Shown one piece after another: positions 24,893-32,006 of a stretch of 35,597 nucleotides of DNA (the stretch's first letter is position 1; the number at the start of each line of letters is the position of its first letter). A program made the position numbers and the translations under genes. Under the pieces are notes generated by a model. The model was not told where the DNA came from. It saw nothing but the letters and a program-made list of their open reading frames with translations, and made no database searches. Source of the DNA: Candidatus Aminicenantota bacterium (lineage in GTDB: Bacteria; Acidobacteriota; Aminicenantia; Aminicenantales; Aminicenantaceae); NCBI GenBank assembly GCA_011772475.1, contig WVZK01000179.1:6085-41681 (forward strand), read 5' to 3'.

Positions 24893-25927
24893 CTATCTTG
24901 CTATGCGAGTAAGGCCGTATTTCTTGGCCCATTTTATGGCCTCAGCATACTCGCTTCTCCTGATACCTCGTGCGATTTTAGGATACTCCATTGCCTGGTA
25001 GGCAGGCTTATAATTATCCATAATATTGATGTAGGTGGTTTTGGGCAGGTTTTCCGCAACAAATTTTAAAAACTTCTCTGTTCCCGCTATTCTGTTGGGG
25101 AGGATTAGATGCCTCACCATCAATCCTCTTATGGCAATTCCTCTCTGATTTAACTTTAAGTCGCCGACCTGGCGGTACATCTCTTTAAGGGCAAGCTTAG
25201 CATGATGAGGATAATTGTATGCCTCGGCTGAGTATTTCCCGGCCTCCTCAGAATCCATGTATTTGCACTCAGGCACATAGATGTCAATTATGCCGTCCAA
25301 GAGCTGTAAAGTTTCAAGTCTCTCGTACCCGCGTGTATTGTAGACTGCAGGAATTCTCAGACCTAGAGAAATAGCTTTTTGGATGGCGCTAACAATGTTG
25401 GGCGCGTAGTGAGTGGGAGTGACAAGATTTATATTGTGGCATCCTTTTTTTTGGAGTTTTATCATCTCTTCAGCCAATCTTTGATCTGATATTTCTACTC
25501 CATCTCCTTCGATGCTAATTTTATAATCCTGGCTGTAAACACTTCTTAATCCGCAGTTGGAAAAGAATATGGCACCAGACCCGCTTTTCCCTACTAGAGG
25601 AGATTCCTGAGCAAAATTGGGTGTAGCGCTTGAAATTTTTACCCTCGAGGTGGCCTGGCATCTTCCTACTTGTCCTTCCTTCCTGTTGACACGACAATCT
25701 CTGGGACAAAGATGGCAGTTCTCGTATATTGAGTATAATTTCTCTACGCGTTCAGAAAGCATCGCTTTCTTCTCAAGCTCGAGGTAAGAGGGGTATTCTT
25801 TCGGGCCTTCCTTACTTTCCAAGAAAGCCTTTTCTCTAAAGCGGGATGAACTGGGTGACAGAGAAAGAGCAGAACTCATTAAAAACAATGAATCTTCCAA
25901 GAGATTCCGCTGTGAAAATTTTTTCAT
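24893..25927 (-). CDS. Radical-SAM-like protein (PflA-related, COG1313 type) with serine-substituted cluster motif
   Basis: A 344-residue protein of the PflA-like radical SAM branch. It keeps the branch's N-terminal cysteine motif (C71, C74, C78, C90 in NCHLCPRDCRVNR...GRC) and the barrel segments GCHNINLVTPTHY, AVYNTRGYE, DIYVPECKYMD and GLMVRHLILP. The radical-SAM CxxxCxxC, expected in a CNLRCVFCQNY context, reads C125-GLR-S129-VY-S132-QDY. Both serine codons (AGT, AGC) are one T-to-A change from cysteine. It could not bind the canonical cluster in the usual way. The N-terminus FSQRNLLEDSLFLMSSALSL resembles a decayed Tat signal (SQRNLL for SRRxFL). It is the last gene of a three-gene run, 12 bases after the kynureninase-like gene. 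Confidence 0.85.
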   Translation of the reverse strand: MKKFSQRNLLEDSLFLMSSALSLSPSSSRFREKAFLESKEGPKEYPSYLELEKKAMLSERVEKLYSIYENCHLCPRDCRVNRKEGQVGRCQATSRVKISSATPNFAQESPLVGKSGSGAIFFSNCGLRSVYSQDYKISIEGDGVEISDQRLAEEMIKLQKKGCHNINLVTPTHYAPNIVSAIQKAISLGLRIPAVYNTRGYERLETLQLLDGIIDIYVPECKYMDSEEAGKYSAEAYNYPHHAKLALKEMYRQVGDLKLNQRGIAIRGLMVRHLILPNRIAGTEKFLKFVAENLPKTTYINIMDNYKPAYQAMEYPKIARGIRRSEYAEAIKWAKKYGLTRIAR

Positions 25928-25939
25928 TTTACTTTTGAA

Positions 25940-27163
25940 TCAGGTCACGTGTTTTATTTTCGTTGGGAATTTCTTGAATTCCCCGGAAGCATAAACAGAG
26001 TCGATTTCTCTGAATAAGATATTGATTTCTTCGTCTTTGGTGTAAAAGTGAGGGCCCACTCTTATGACATCTGGTCCTTCATCATCCGCTTTCCTGAAAT
26101 CAACTTTGACGCTTCGCTTCTCCAAGGCCTGTTTAACTGGAAAAGCATGAGGCAAGCTGATTGAGACTGATCCTCCTCTGAGATTATTCTCCTCGGGTGT
26201 GAAAAGGTGATATCCTCTCTCTTTGGCTTTTTTTATAATCGACTCAGTAAGGTGGAGCGATTTATCCCTTATCTCAGGAATTCCTATCTTTTCCAGAATG
26301 TCCATTCCGGCCCTTGCAGTGTAAAGACAGGGTACTGGCGGGGTGCCAGACATGAACTTTTGTCCTCCGCTAGCATACTCCATCTCCTGAGTAAACAGAA
26401 AAGGCTGTCTGTGAGCAAACCAGCCAGTCAACTGAGGTTGTAGATTCTCGGAGAGCTCTGGCCTTATATACAGGAAGGCATTTCCCGGTCCTCCACAGAG
26501 CCACTTAAGACAACCTCCGATATAAAAGTCTACGTCGAGCTGTTTGACATCCACTGGAATGATGCCCGGCGCATGATAGCCGTCGATAAGAGTCAGGGCA
26601 CCCGCTTCTTGTGCCCTGGCAGAAATCCTTTTTATGTCCTGGATATAAGCTGATTTATAATAGACATGGGAAGTGGAAACAAACAGGGTTTCATCATCCA
26701 CTCGTTTTAAAATATCCTCGACGTCGATTCCTGGTTTGCCGTTACTTTTCACTACCTCAAGCTTCCAGCCCTTGAAGTCTGAGATTTTTGAAACGGCGTA
26801 GATCATAGAAGGAAAGTCATGGTCTGTCATGACAACCTTCTTTCTTCTTTTGTCTTGGGCAAGAAATTTGGTGGATAGAGCTACCCAATGGCTGTGGGTT
26901 GCGTTTGGCGTCATGGTCACTTCATCTTCATTTGCTCCCAGGAAGCGAGCTACTTGATCTCCCACTTCTCGCGAAAGGTCCCACCATTCCTTCTGCCAGG
27001 CACTTACGCCTTCCTCTACCCACATCTTATAGAATTTCTTCAGATTCTCCAGCGCTTTCGAAGGAACGGCTCCTAACGAATTGCTGATGAGATAAACACA
27101 GCGCTCCAGGATAGGAAATTCCTTCCTGATCAAAGCGAGATCCTTATATAAATCAAGTTTCAT
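25940..27163 (-). CDS. Kynureninase-like class V PLP enzyme
   Basis: A 407-residue cytoplasmic fold-type I PLP enzyme. It follows kynureninase closely: LISNSLGAVPSKALE near the start, HDFPSM, the PLP aspartate in TLIDGYHAPG (D194), the Schiff-base lysine K220 in GCLKWLCGGPGNAFLY, then GWFAHRQPF, a SGTPPVP segment, RGGSVSIS and KVDFRKADDEGPDVIRVGPHFY. Kynureninase splits kynurenine or hydroxykynurenine to anthranilates and alanine. No other tryptophan-degradation genes are here, so a related beta-hydrolytic or aminotransfer reaction is possible. It lies 42 bases after the Tat class V gene and 12 before the radical-SAM-like gene. AGGGGAC is the ribosome binding site. Confidence 0.82.
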   Translation of the reverse strand: MKLDLYKDLALIRKEFPILERCVYLISNSLGAVPSKALENLKKFYKMWVEEGVSAWQKEWWDLSREVGDQVARFLGANEDEVTMTPNATHSHWVALSTKFLAQDKRRKKVVMTDHDFPSMIYAVSKISDFKGWKLEVVKSNGKPGIDVEDILKRVDDETLFVSTSHVYYKSAYIQDIKRISARAQEAGALTLIDGYHAPGIIPVDVKQLDVDFYIGGCLKWLCGGPGNAFLYIRPELSENLQPQLTGWFAHRQPFLFTQEMEYASGGQKFMSGTPPVPCLYTARAGMDILEKIGIPEIRDKSLHLTESIIKKAKERGYHLFTPEENNLRGGSVSISLPHAFPVKQALEKRSVKVDFRKADDEGPDVIRVGPHFYTKDEEINILFREIDSVYASGEFKKFPTKIKHVT

Positions 27164-27205
27164 TTACAGGTTGTCCCCTTTATTTCAAAGTAAACATACT
27201 CTTTT

Positions 27206-28531
27206 TCAGCTAGGAAGCCCATTTCTTACATAATAGGAAACTGCCTCGATAAAGGTATCCAACTCGCGCAGGGTCGTGTATATGCTTGGCGTTACGCGTA
27301 TTCCAGTGATCTTTTCGCCTTCCAATTCAAAAGAAGGAACTCCGACTGTGATTATGTAGATCTTATGTTTCTGAAAAAGAACCTGAACTAGTTTACTCAG
27401 ATCCATATTTTCTACGGTGAAAGTCCCTATGCCGCAAGCCTGTTCTGGGTCATAAGAGGTTAGGATCTTTAAGCCTGGAAGCTTCTCAAGAGCTTTTGCC
27501 CAATAATTCTTTAGATAGCGCATTCTCTCCTCTTTCCTCTTGCCGCCAATCCCATGATGAAAGGCCAAGGCTTCACCTATGGCAAGCTCCAAGTAATCAG
27601 GGTGGGTCCCGATGTTCTCAAATTTTCTGATGTCATCACCTTGAGGATCAAGAGAAGGAAAAAGAGGCCATATCTTCTTGATTTTTTCTTTTTTTACATA
27701 CAGAAAACCTGTGCCTATCGGAGCCATCATCCATTTGTGGAGATTGGCACCGTAGATGTCGCAGTCAAGGTCTTTCTGCTTGAAATCGAAGTGTCCGAAA
27801 GCGTGAGCTCCATCTATCACTACTTCTATTCCCCGCTTCCTTGCCATCTGGCAGATTTCTTTAATCGGAAAAATCTGGCCTGTCAAGTTGGTGATGTGAC
27901 AGACTTCGATGAGTTTCGTCTTGGGTGTAATATTTTTCTTAAAAGCATCAACCAAGTCTTCTATTTTTTTTGGCGGATAGCGAAATGGAAACATCTTGAC
28001 TTTGACTCCTTCCCTTTTTTCTCTCTGTAAAAGGGCGTATTTCATGGAAGGATAGTCATGGGTTGTCGTCAGTACTTCATCACCCGGCTCAAGATCTATG
28101 CCGAGGAGGCCAATCTGCATAGCCTCAGTCACATTCCTGGTGAGGGCAATTTCCTCAGCCGAACAGCCGAAGGTATCAGCCAGTTTTTTTCTTATGAGCT
28201 CTTTTCTGGGCCGAAGGACTTGCCAGGAGTTATAAACAGGGGCGCCGTTAGCAAAATCCAGATAGCGGTGAACAGCATCCATGACAATTTTTGGGGCTGG
28301 ATGAACGCCTCCGTTGTTGAGATTGATGATGCTTCGGTCACAATTAAAAGCCTGCTGAACGTAGAACCAGAAATCTTCATCCTGAGCAACCTCTGCTGGA
28401 GATGAATCTTTTATGCTGGCTAATTTTTTCTTGAGCTCAGCTTGGGCGTTTTTTGCGGCTAAGCCAAAAACACTTAGACCTCCGATGCCCAGGCCAATGC
28501 TTTTTAGAAAATGCCTACGACTTGTATCCAT
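27206..28531 (-). CDS. Tat-exported class V aminotransferase-like PLP enzyme
   Basis: A 441-residue class V fold-type I PLP enzyme, similar to isopenicillin-N-epimerase and cysteine-desulfurase-like proteins. It starts with a clear twin-arginine signal (SRRHFLKSIGLGIGGLSVFGLA, about 4-25 in two parts: RR motif then hydrophobic core) ending near AQA. The PLP aspartate is D240 in VVIDGAHAFGHFD and the Schiff-base lysine K266 in ANLHKWMMAPIGTGFLY. NLNNGGVHPAP and TRNVTEAMQIG are also typical. Export of a PLP enzyme by Tat fits folding with its cofactor in the cytoplasm. AAAGGAGAAGGG precedes the ATG. It heads the operon with the kynureninase-like and radical-SAM-like genes. Substrate unknown. 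Confidence 0.88.
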   Translation of the reverse strand: MDTSRRHFLKSIGLGIGGLSVFGLAAKNAQAELKKKLASIKDSSPAEVAQDEDFWFYVQQAFNCDRSIINLNNGGVHPAPKIVMDAVHRYLDFANGAPVYNSWQVLRPRKELIRKKLADTFGCSAEEIALTRNVTEAMQIGLLGIDLEPGDEVLTTTHDYPSMKYALLQREKREGVKVKMFPFRYPPKKIEDLVDAFKKNITPKTKLIEVCHITNLTGQIFPIKEICQMARKRGIEVVIDGAHAFGHFDFKQKDLDCDIYGANLHKWMMAPIGTGFLYVKKEKIKKIWPLFPSLDPQGDDIRKFENIGTHPDYLELAIGEALAFHHGIGGKRKEERMRYLKNYWAKALEKLPGLKILTSYDPEQACGIGTFTVENMDLSKLVQVLFQKHKIYIITVGVPSFELEGEKITGIRVTPSIYTTLRELDTFIEAVSYYVRNGLPS

Positions 28532-28567
28532 TCCCTTCTCCTTTCATATTGGATTGATTTTTTTAAC

Positions 28568-28595
28568 CATATATTATTTAAAGCTTGACTGTCAA
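28568..28595 (-). promoter_or_regulatory. Putative promoter of the Tat-PLP enzyme operon
   Basis: On the minus strand: -35 TTGACA (28590-28595), 16-base spacer, -10 TATATG (28568-28573). The -35 box is part of the small palindrome TTGACTGTCAA (28585-28595). The predicted start is about 30 bases before the ATG. Confidence 0.5.
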
Positions 28596-28632
28596 TCCGA
28601 AGAGCTTGCCTAAAATAAAAGGTTGAAATTTT

Positions 28633-28661
28633 TTGCTAAAGGTTTTTCTTTTTTTTATAAT
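28633..28661 (+). promoter_or_regulatory. Putative promoter of the transglutaminase-like gene
   Basis: -35 TTGCTA (28633-28638), 17-base spacer, -10 TATAAT (28656-28661). The leader of about 28 bases contains AAAGGAGG at ideal distance from the ATG at 28696. Confidence 0.5.
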
Positions 28662-28695
28662 TGGGGAAGGGTAAAAGTACTAAAAGGAGGTTTTC

Positions 28696-30321
28696 ATGAA
28701 AAAGATAATCATAGGCATCTGTATCTTTTTTCTTCTTTCATCTTTATCCTCAGCTAAAGTTGGTGACATCCAAAAAATCATAAAAACACCCGGACCTTGT
28801 CCTACAGGCTTAACATTTGACGGGAATAGCCTGTGGCTTGCAGATAATTTTACGGATAAAATCTACAAGATAAGCCCAGAAAGCGGAAAAATTCTTAAAA
28901 GTTTTGACTCCCCTGGCCACCATCCTGAAGGGCTGGCTTGGGATGGCAAGCATCTCTGGCATATTGATTCTGGGGAGAAATACATGTACCTGTTAGATCC
29001 TGAAACCGGAAGAGCTCTCTTAATCCTGGAATCAAACAGTTCTAATCCCCGTGATCTTGCTTGGGACGGAAAGTACGTCTGGATCGTTGACTACAGAAGA
29101 GATCTCCTGATCAAGGTTTCCCCGGAGGACGGGATGATGGTCCAAAATTTTCCCTCTCCGGCGAGAGAGCCGGCGGGTATCGCTTATGACGGCAAATACT
29201 TATGGGTAACGGATAGGGGCGAAGACCGAATTTATTTGGTTAATCCTTCTGATGGATTATGTCTTTCTTCCTTGCGCGCCTATGGTCCATTCGCTTATGG
29301 CTTAGCCTGGGGGGATAATGTGCTTTGGAATGTCGATTATGAAAATGACGAGATATACAAGATAGATGTTCTCAGCAAAGATATTTTCTCCAAGTGGGAT
29401 GAGCGCCAGATGTCCCTTCATTTTATAAAAGAATTTCGAAACTATGGCCCAGGAACAGTAAAAACCCTAGATATATACCTTCCTATTCCTCATATCCGCG
29501 ACAATCAATCTCTGCTGGAACCTGTCCAGTTTGATCCCGAACCAGGTGAGATAATCGAAGATAGCTGGGGACAGAAAATTGCTCATTTTAATTTCAAAGA
29601 TTTAAAAGGCAATTCAGTCGTCAAACCAGGCTGGAAAGTGAATGCAAAAATATATGCTGCGGAGTACTTTATTTATCCGGATAAAATAGGAAGCCTGGAA
29701 GACATCCCTAAAGAAATAATAAAAAAATATACTCAAGACGGGGATAAATACCGTATCAATGATCCTTATATCAAGAATCTTGCTCAAAAAATCGCTGGAA
29801 AGGAGAAAAATCCTTACTGGATTGCCCGCCGCATCTATGATTATCTCGGAAATCACTTGACTTATAACCTCAAGCCGCTGGGAGGCTGGAATCCAGCTCC
29901 GACCGTTCTTAAACGAGGTACGGCTTCGTGCTCAGAATATTCTTATTCTATGATTGCTCTTTGCCGAACTCTGGGAGTTCCCATCCGCTATGTGGGTGCA
30001 GTAAGCCGCCGTGGAGATGATGCCAGCTTCGATGATGTCTATCACCGCTGGACTGAAGTTTATCTGCCACCTTATGGCTGGATTCCTTTTGACGCAAATA
30101 AAGGAGATACGGATTTACCAGGGAGAAAAGTGCTTGGAATCGGAAATGTAGCTGCTCGCTATATCATCACCACCGAGAATGGAGGCGGTGATAAATACCT
30201 ATGGTTCGGCTATAACGAAGGATTCCGCTGGACATCTGAAGGCAAATGCCGGATCCATGAAGAAGGCTATGGGATGTGGTCTCCCCTTGGAGAAAAAAAA
30301 TACAATAAGCCTATTCTATAG
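28696..30321 (+). CDS. Exported beta-propeller plus transglutaminase-like protein
   Basis: A 541-residue exported protein (signal peptide about 1-20). Residues about 30-230 form five propeller-type repeats of about 42-44 residues, each built as GLAWDGKxLWxxD...IYKIxPExG, like NHL/YVTN or glutaminyl-cyclase-type blades. A linker of beta-rich sequence follows (about 235-330), then a transglutaminase-like domain with a complete triad: C412 (GTASCSEYSYSM), H450 (VYHRWTEVYLP) and D466 (WIPFDAN). Bacterial members of this superfamily act mostly as peptidases or amidases rather than cross-linkers. The propeller may bind peptide or glycan substrates. It ends into a repeat cluster whose unit at 30378-30397 could terminate the transcript. 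Confidence 0.86.
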   Translation: MKKIIIGICIFFLLSSLSSAKVGDIQKIIKTPGPCPTGLTFDGNSLWLADNFTDKIYKISPESGKILKSFDSPGHHPEGLAWDGKHLWHIDSGEKYMYLLDPETGRALLILESNSSNPRDLAWDGKYVWIVDYRRDLLIKVSPEDGMMVQNFPSPAREPAGIAYDGKYLWVTDRGEDRIYLVNPSDGLCLSSLRAYGPFAYGLAWGDNVLWNVDYENDEIYKIDVLSKDIFSKWDERQMSLHFIKEFRNYGPGTVKTLDIYLPIPHIRDNQSLLEPVQFDPEPGEIIEDSWGQKIAHFNFKDLKGNSVVKPGWKVNAKIYAAEYFIYPDKIGSLEDIPKEIIKKYTQDGDKYRINDPYIKNLAQKIAGKEKNPYWIARRIYDYLGNHLTYNLKPLGGWNPAPTVLKRGTASCSEYSYSMIALCRTLGVPIRYVGAVSRRGDDASFDDVYHRWTEVYLPPYGWIPFDANKGDTDLPGRKVLGIGNVAARYIITTENGGGDKYLWFGYNEGFRWTSEGKCRIHEEGYGMWSPLGEKKYNKPIL

Positions 30322-30475
30322 GGGCTTGATTCATCAAATCCACGTGTTTATCTTGTAGGGGCTTGATTCATCTTTAGGGGCTTGATTCATCAAGCCCACC
30401 TTTTTAAAGGGGTTTGATTTATCAACTCATTTATTTGCATTCTTAAAATGTGGGTTTGATAAATCAAACCCCTAC
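30317..30475. repeat. Cluster 3 of intergenic palindromic repeat
   Basis: Five units fill the gap between two convergent genes. 30322-30341: GGGCTTGA, TTCA, TCAAATCC. A left-half unit about 30358-30372 (GGGGCTTGATTCATC). A perfect unit 30378-30397: GGGCTTGA, TTCA, TCAAGCCC, followed by ACCTTTTT. A truncated unit about 30409-30427. A perfect reverse-orientation unit 30452-30471: GGGTTTGA, TAAA, TCAAACCC. Confidence 0.82.
30378..30405 (+). terminator. Terminator-like palindrome after the transglutaminase-like gene
   Basis: A perfect eight-base-pair stem (GGGCTTGA / TCAAGCCC, loop TTCA) followed by ACC and five T, 57 bases after the stop codon. It is also a unit of the repeat family. The mirrored unit at 30452-30471 could serve the convergent gene. 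Confidence 0.45.
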
Positions 30476-30492
30476 ATAATAAAAATCAAACC

Positions 30493-31839
30493 TTATCTCA
30501 GAGGCGATTTTCTGCGAAGGGGAATCCGTCCGTAGAAAAGGTCATCAGCCCAGATTGAAAAGGACTGGGCAGCAGAAGAATTTTCCGTCATTTTCCTGAT
30601 AAGGCCGTGGAAGGCATTGTCCGATTTGCTGTAAGGACAGACATAAATACAGACAGCACAGTCAGTTCCTGCTTTTCTCCAGAATTTATAGCATTCCTCT
30701 CGATTGAGCACCCATTTCATCACTCCGTTTTCCTCTGTCTTCTCTTCGTAAGGAATGGCCTGGGCTGGACAATTCCTGGCGCACTTCTGGCATTTCTGGC
30801 AAAAATTCTGAATGCCCAATTTTCTTGATCTATCCACAACTAGAGGAAGATCAGTTGTAACAAGTCCCAACCTCGCTCTGGGGCCGTATTTGGAGGTTAT
30901 GAGAATCCCCAGCCTTCCTAATTCTCCCAATCCAGCCAGCCAGGCGAGTGGAGGCAGCATGGCTTGATAATTGCTTCCTGCGATATGGGCTCTGGCTGGA
31001 TATCCCAGGCGGCGGATGAAATCAGCAACTATTATAGATATTCTTGCTGCTTCAACGTATTTCTTCCCTGTTTCAACTATAACAGGTTCTTTAGGGGCAG
31101 CTGCAACCATCCCTAGATCCATCTCTAAAGCAAAAGCAATGGCGTATTTATGTTCAAGGTTTATTTCCTCGCCATAGTGTTCTGGTCCTCTCCCTACATG
31201 GGAGTAAACATAAGTTTGATCTAAAGAAGAGATGCCGCAAAGATCAGAGCCTAAATATTTTATAATCTCCTTTATTATTCGAGTGTTTTCAGATGGTGAT
31301 AATTGAGATTTCTCTTTGTTTTCTTTTCCGCTCACCTGGGTTATTTGGTGTTCGAGAAAGTCAAACTCTGCTGATGCCAGAGAGTTAAGAATCGGATTTT
31401 TTTTCAGATGAGGGAGAGAGAGGATATCTGGAATCTTTCTAATCTCATCATCTATCTTTTTGTATTCAGGTCTTCTCGAATAATACTCCTCATAAGTCTC
31501 AGTCCCCTCCTCGTATTCAAAACGGGTAAAGATAACATCTCTTTCATCAACTTTTTTCTGGTCCCCTACGATTTCTGTTGATTTTCTTTTTAAGGGAGAA
31601 AACAGCAGGATTGCCAGGTACAGGAATAGTAACACAAAGGTGATGCCGAACAGCCAATTTTTTAACGTGTATTCAGCAAGATAAAAAATAAGACCAATAA
31701 TGATTAAAAGAAAGAAGACAATACTACTTCGCCCGAGTGCTCTCTTTTCTTTCTCCAGAAGACTGTAAAGCGCAAAAAGAAAGAAAAAAAAGATTAAGAT
31801 GATTAATGAAACTCCGCCTGCGATGATGTAGATGCTCAT
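30493..31839 (-). CDS. Membrane-anchored reductive-dehalogenase-like Fe-S protein
   Basis: A 448-residue protein with three N-terminal membrane helices (about 5-28, 38-57, 62-81) followed by a soluble domain like the corrinoid/Fe-S catalytic subunit RdhA. Hallmarks: VGRGPEHYGEEI, the LAGLGELGRLGILIT...GPRARLGLVTTDLPL block (301-333 in parts), and two [4Fe-4S] sites, C347-C350-C353-C357P and C383 with C394-C397-C401P. Known respiratory RdhA are Tat-exported and paired with an anchor RdhB; here there is no Tat signal or rdhB, and the protein carries its own membrane helices. Topology is not clear from sequence. It diverges from a DUF362-ferredoxin gene that could donate electrons. Dehalogenation is unproven; a QueG-like or other corrinoid reduction is possible. 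Confidence 0.82.
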   Translation of the reverse strand: MSIYIIAGGVSLIILIFFFFLFALYSLLEKEKRALGRSSIVFFLLIIIGLIFYLAEYTLKNWLFGITFVLLFLYLAILLFSPLKRKSTEIVGDQKKVDERDVIFTRFEYEEGTETYEEYYSRRPEYKKIDDEIRKIPDILSLPHLKKNPILNSLASAEFDFLEHQITQVSGKENKEKSQLSPSENTRIIKEIIKYLGSDLCGISSLDQTYVYSHVGRGPEHYGEEINLEHKYAIAFALEMDLGMVAAAPKEPVIVETGKKYVEAARISIIVADFIRRLGYPARAHIAGSNYQAMLPPLAWLAGLGELGRLGILITSKYGPRARLGLVTTDLPLVVDRSRKLGIQNFCQKCQKCARNCPAQAIPYEEKTEENGVMKWVLNREECYKFWRKAGTDCAVCIYVCPYSKSDNAFHGLIRKMTENSSAAQSFSIWADDLFYGRIPLRRKSPLR

Positions 31840-32006
31840 AGCCTAGAAAGTAATAAACTCCTCCTTCCTTGTCAATCCTCATCATTCCGTCTCGATTATA
31901 TCGTTTTCAACGATGAGGAAGTAATCTGTCATACCGCGGAGAATTTTGGGATGTCTTCCTTCTATGTCCTCGCCTTTCTGTCTTTTCTTGCATATAATAA
32001 AAAAAA

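Noticed and set aside
27554-28030. Open frame of 158 codons antisense to the Tat-exported PLP enzyme
   Set aside because: It mirrors a gene with clear PLP motifs and has no independent support.
28585-28595. Palindrome TTGACTGTCAA as an operator
   Set aside because: Only 11 bases and largely formed by the TTGACA -35 box itself; not distinguishable from chance.
30317-30475. Clustered repeats that could be taken for a CRISPR array
   Set aside because: Units are short palindromes with irregular spacing, mixed orientation and half copies; there are no uniform spacers and no cas genes.
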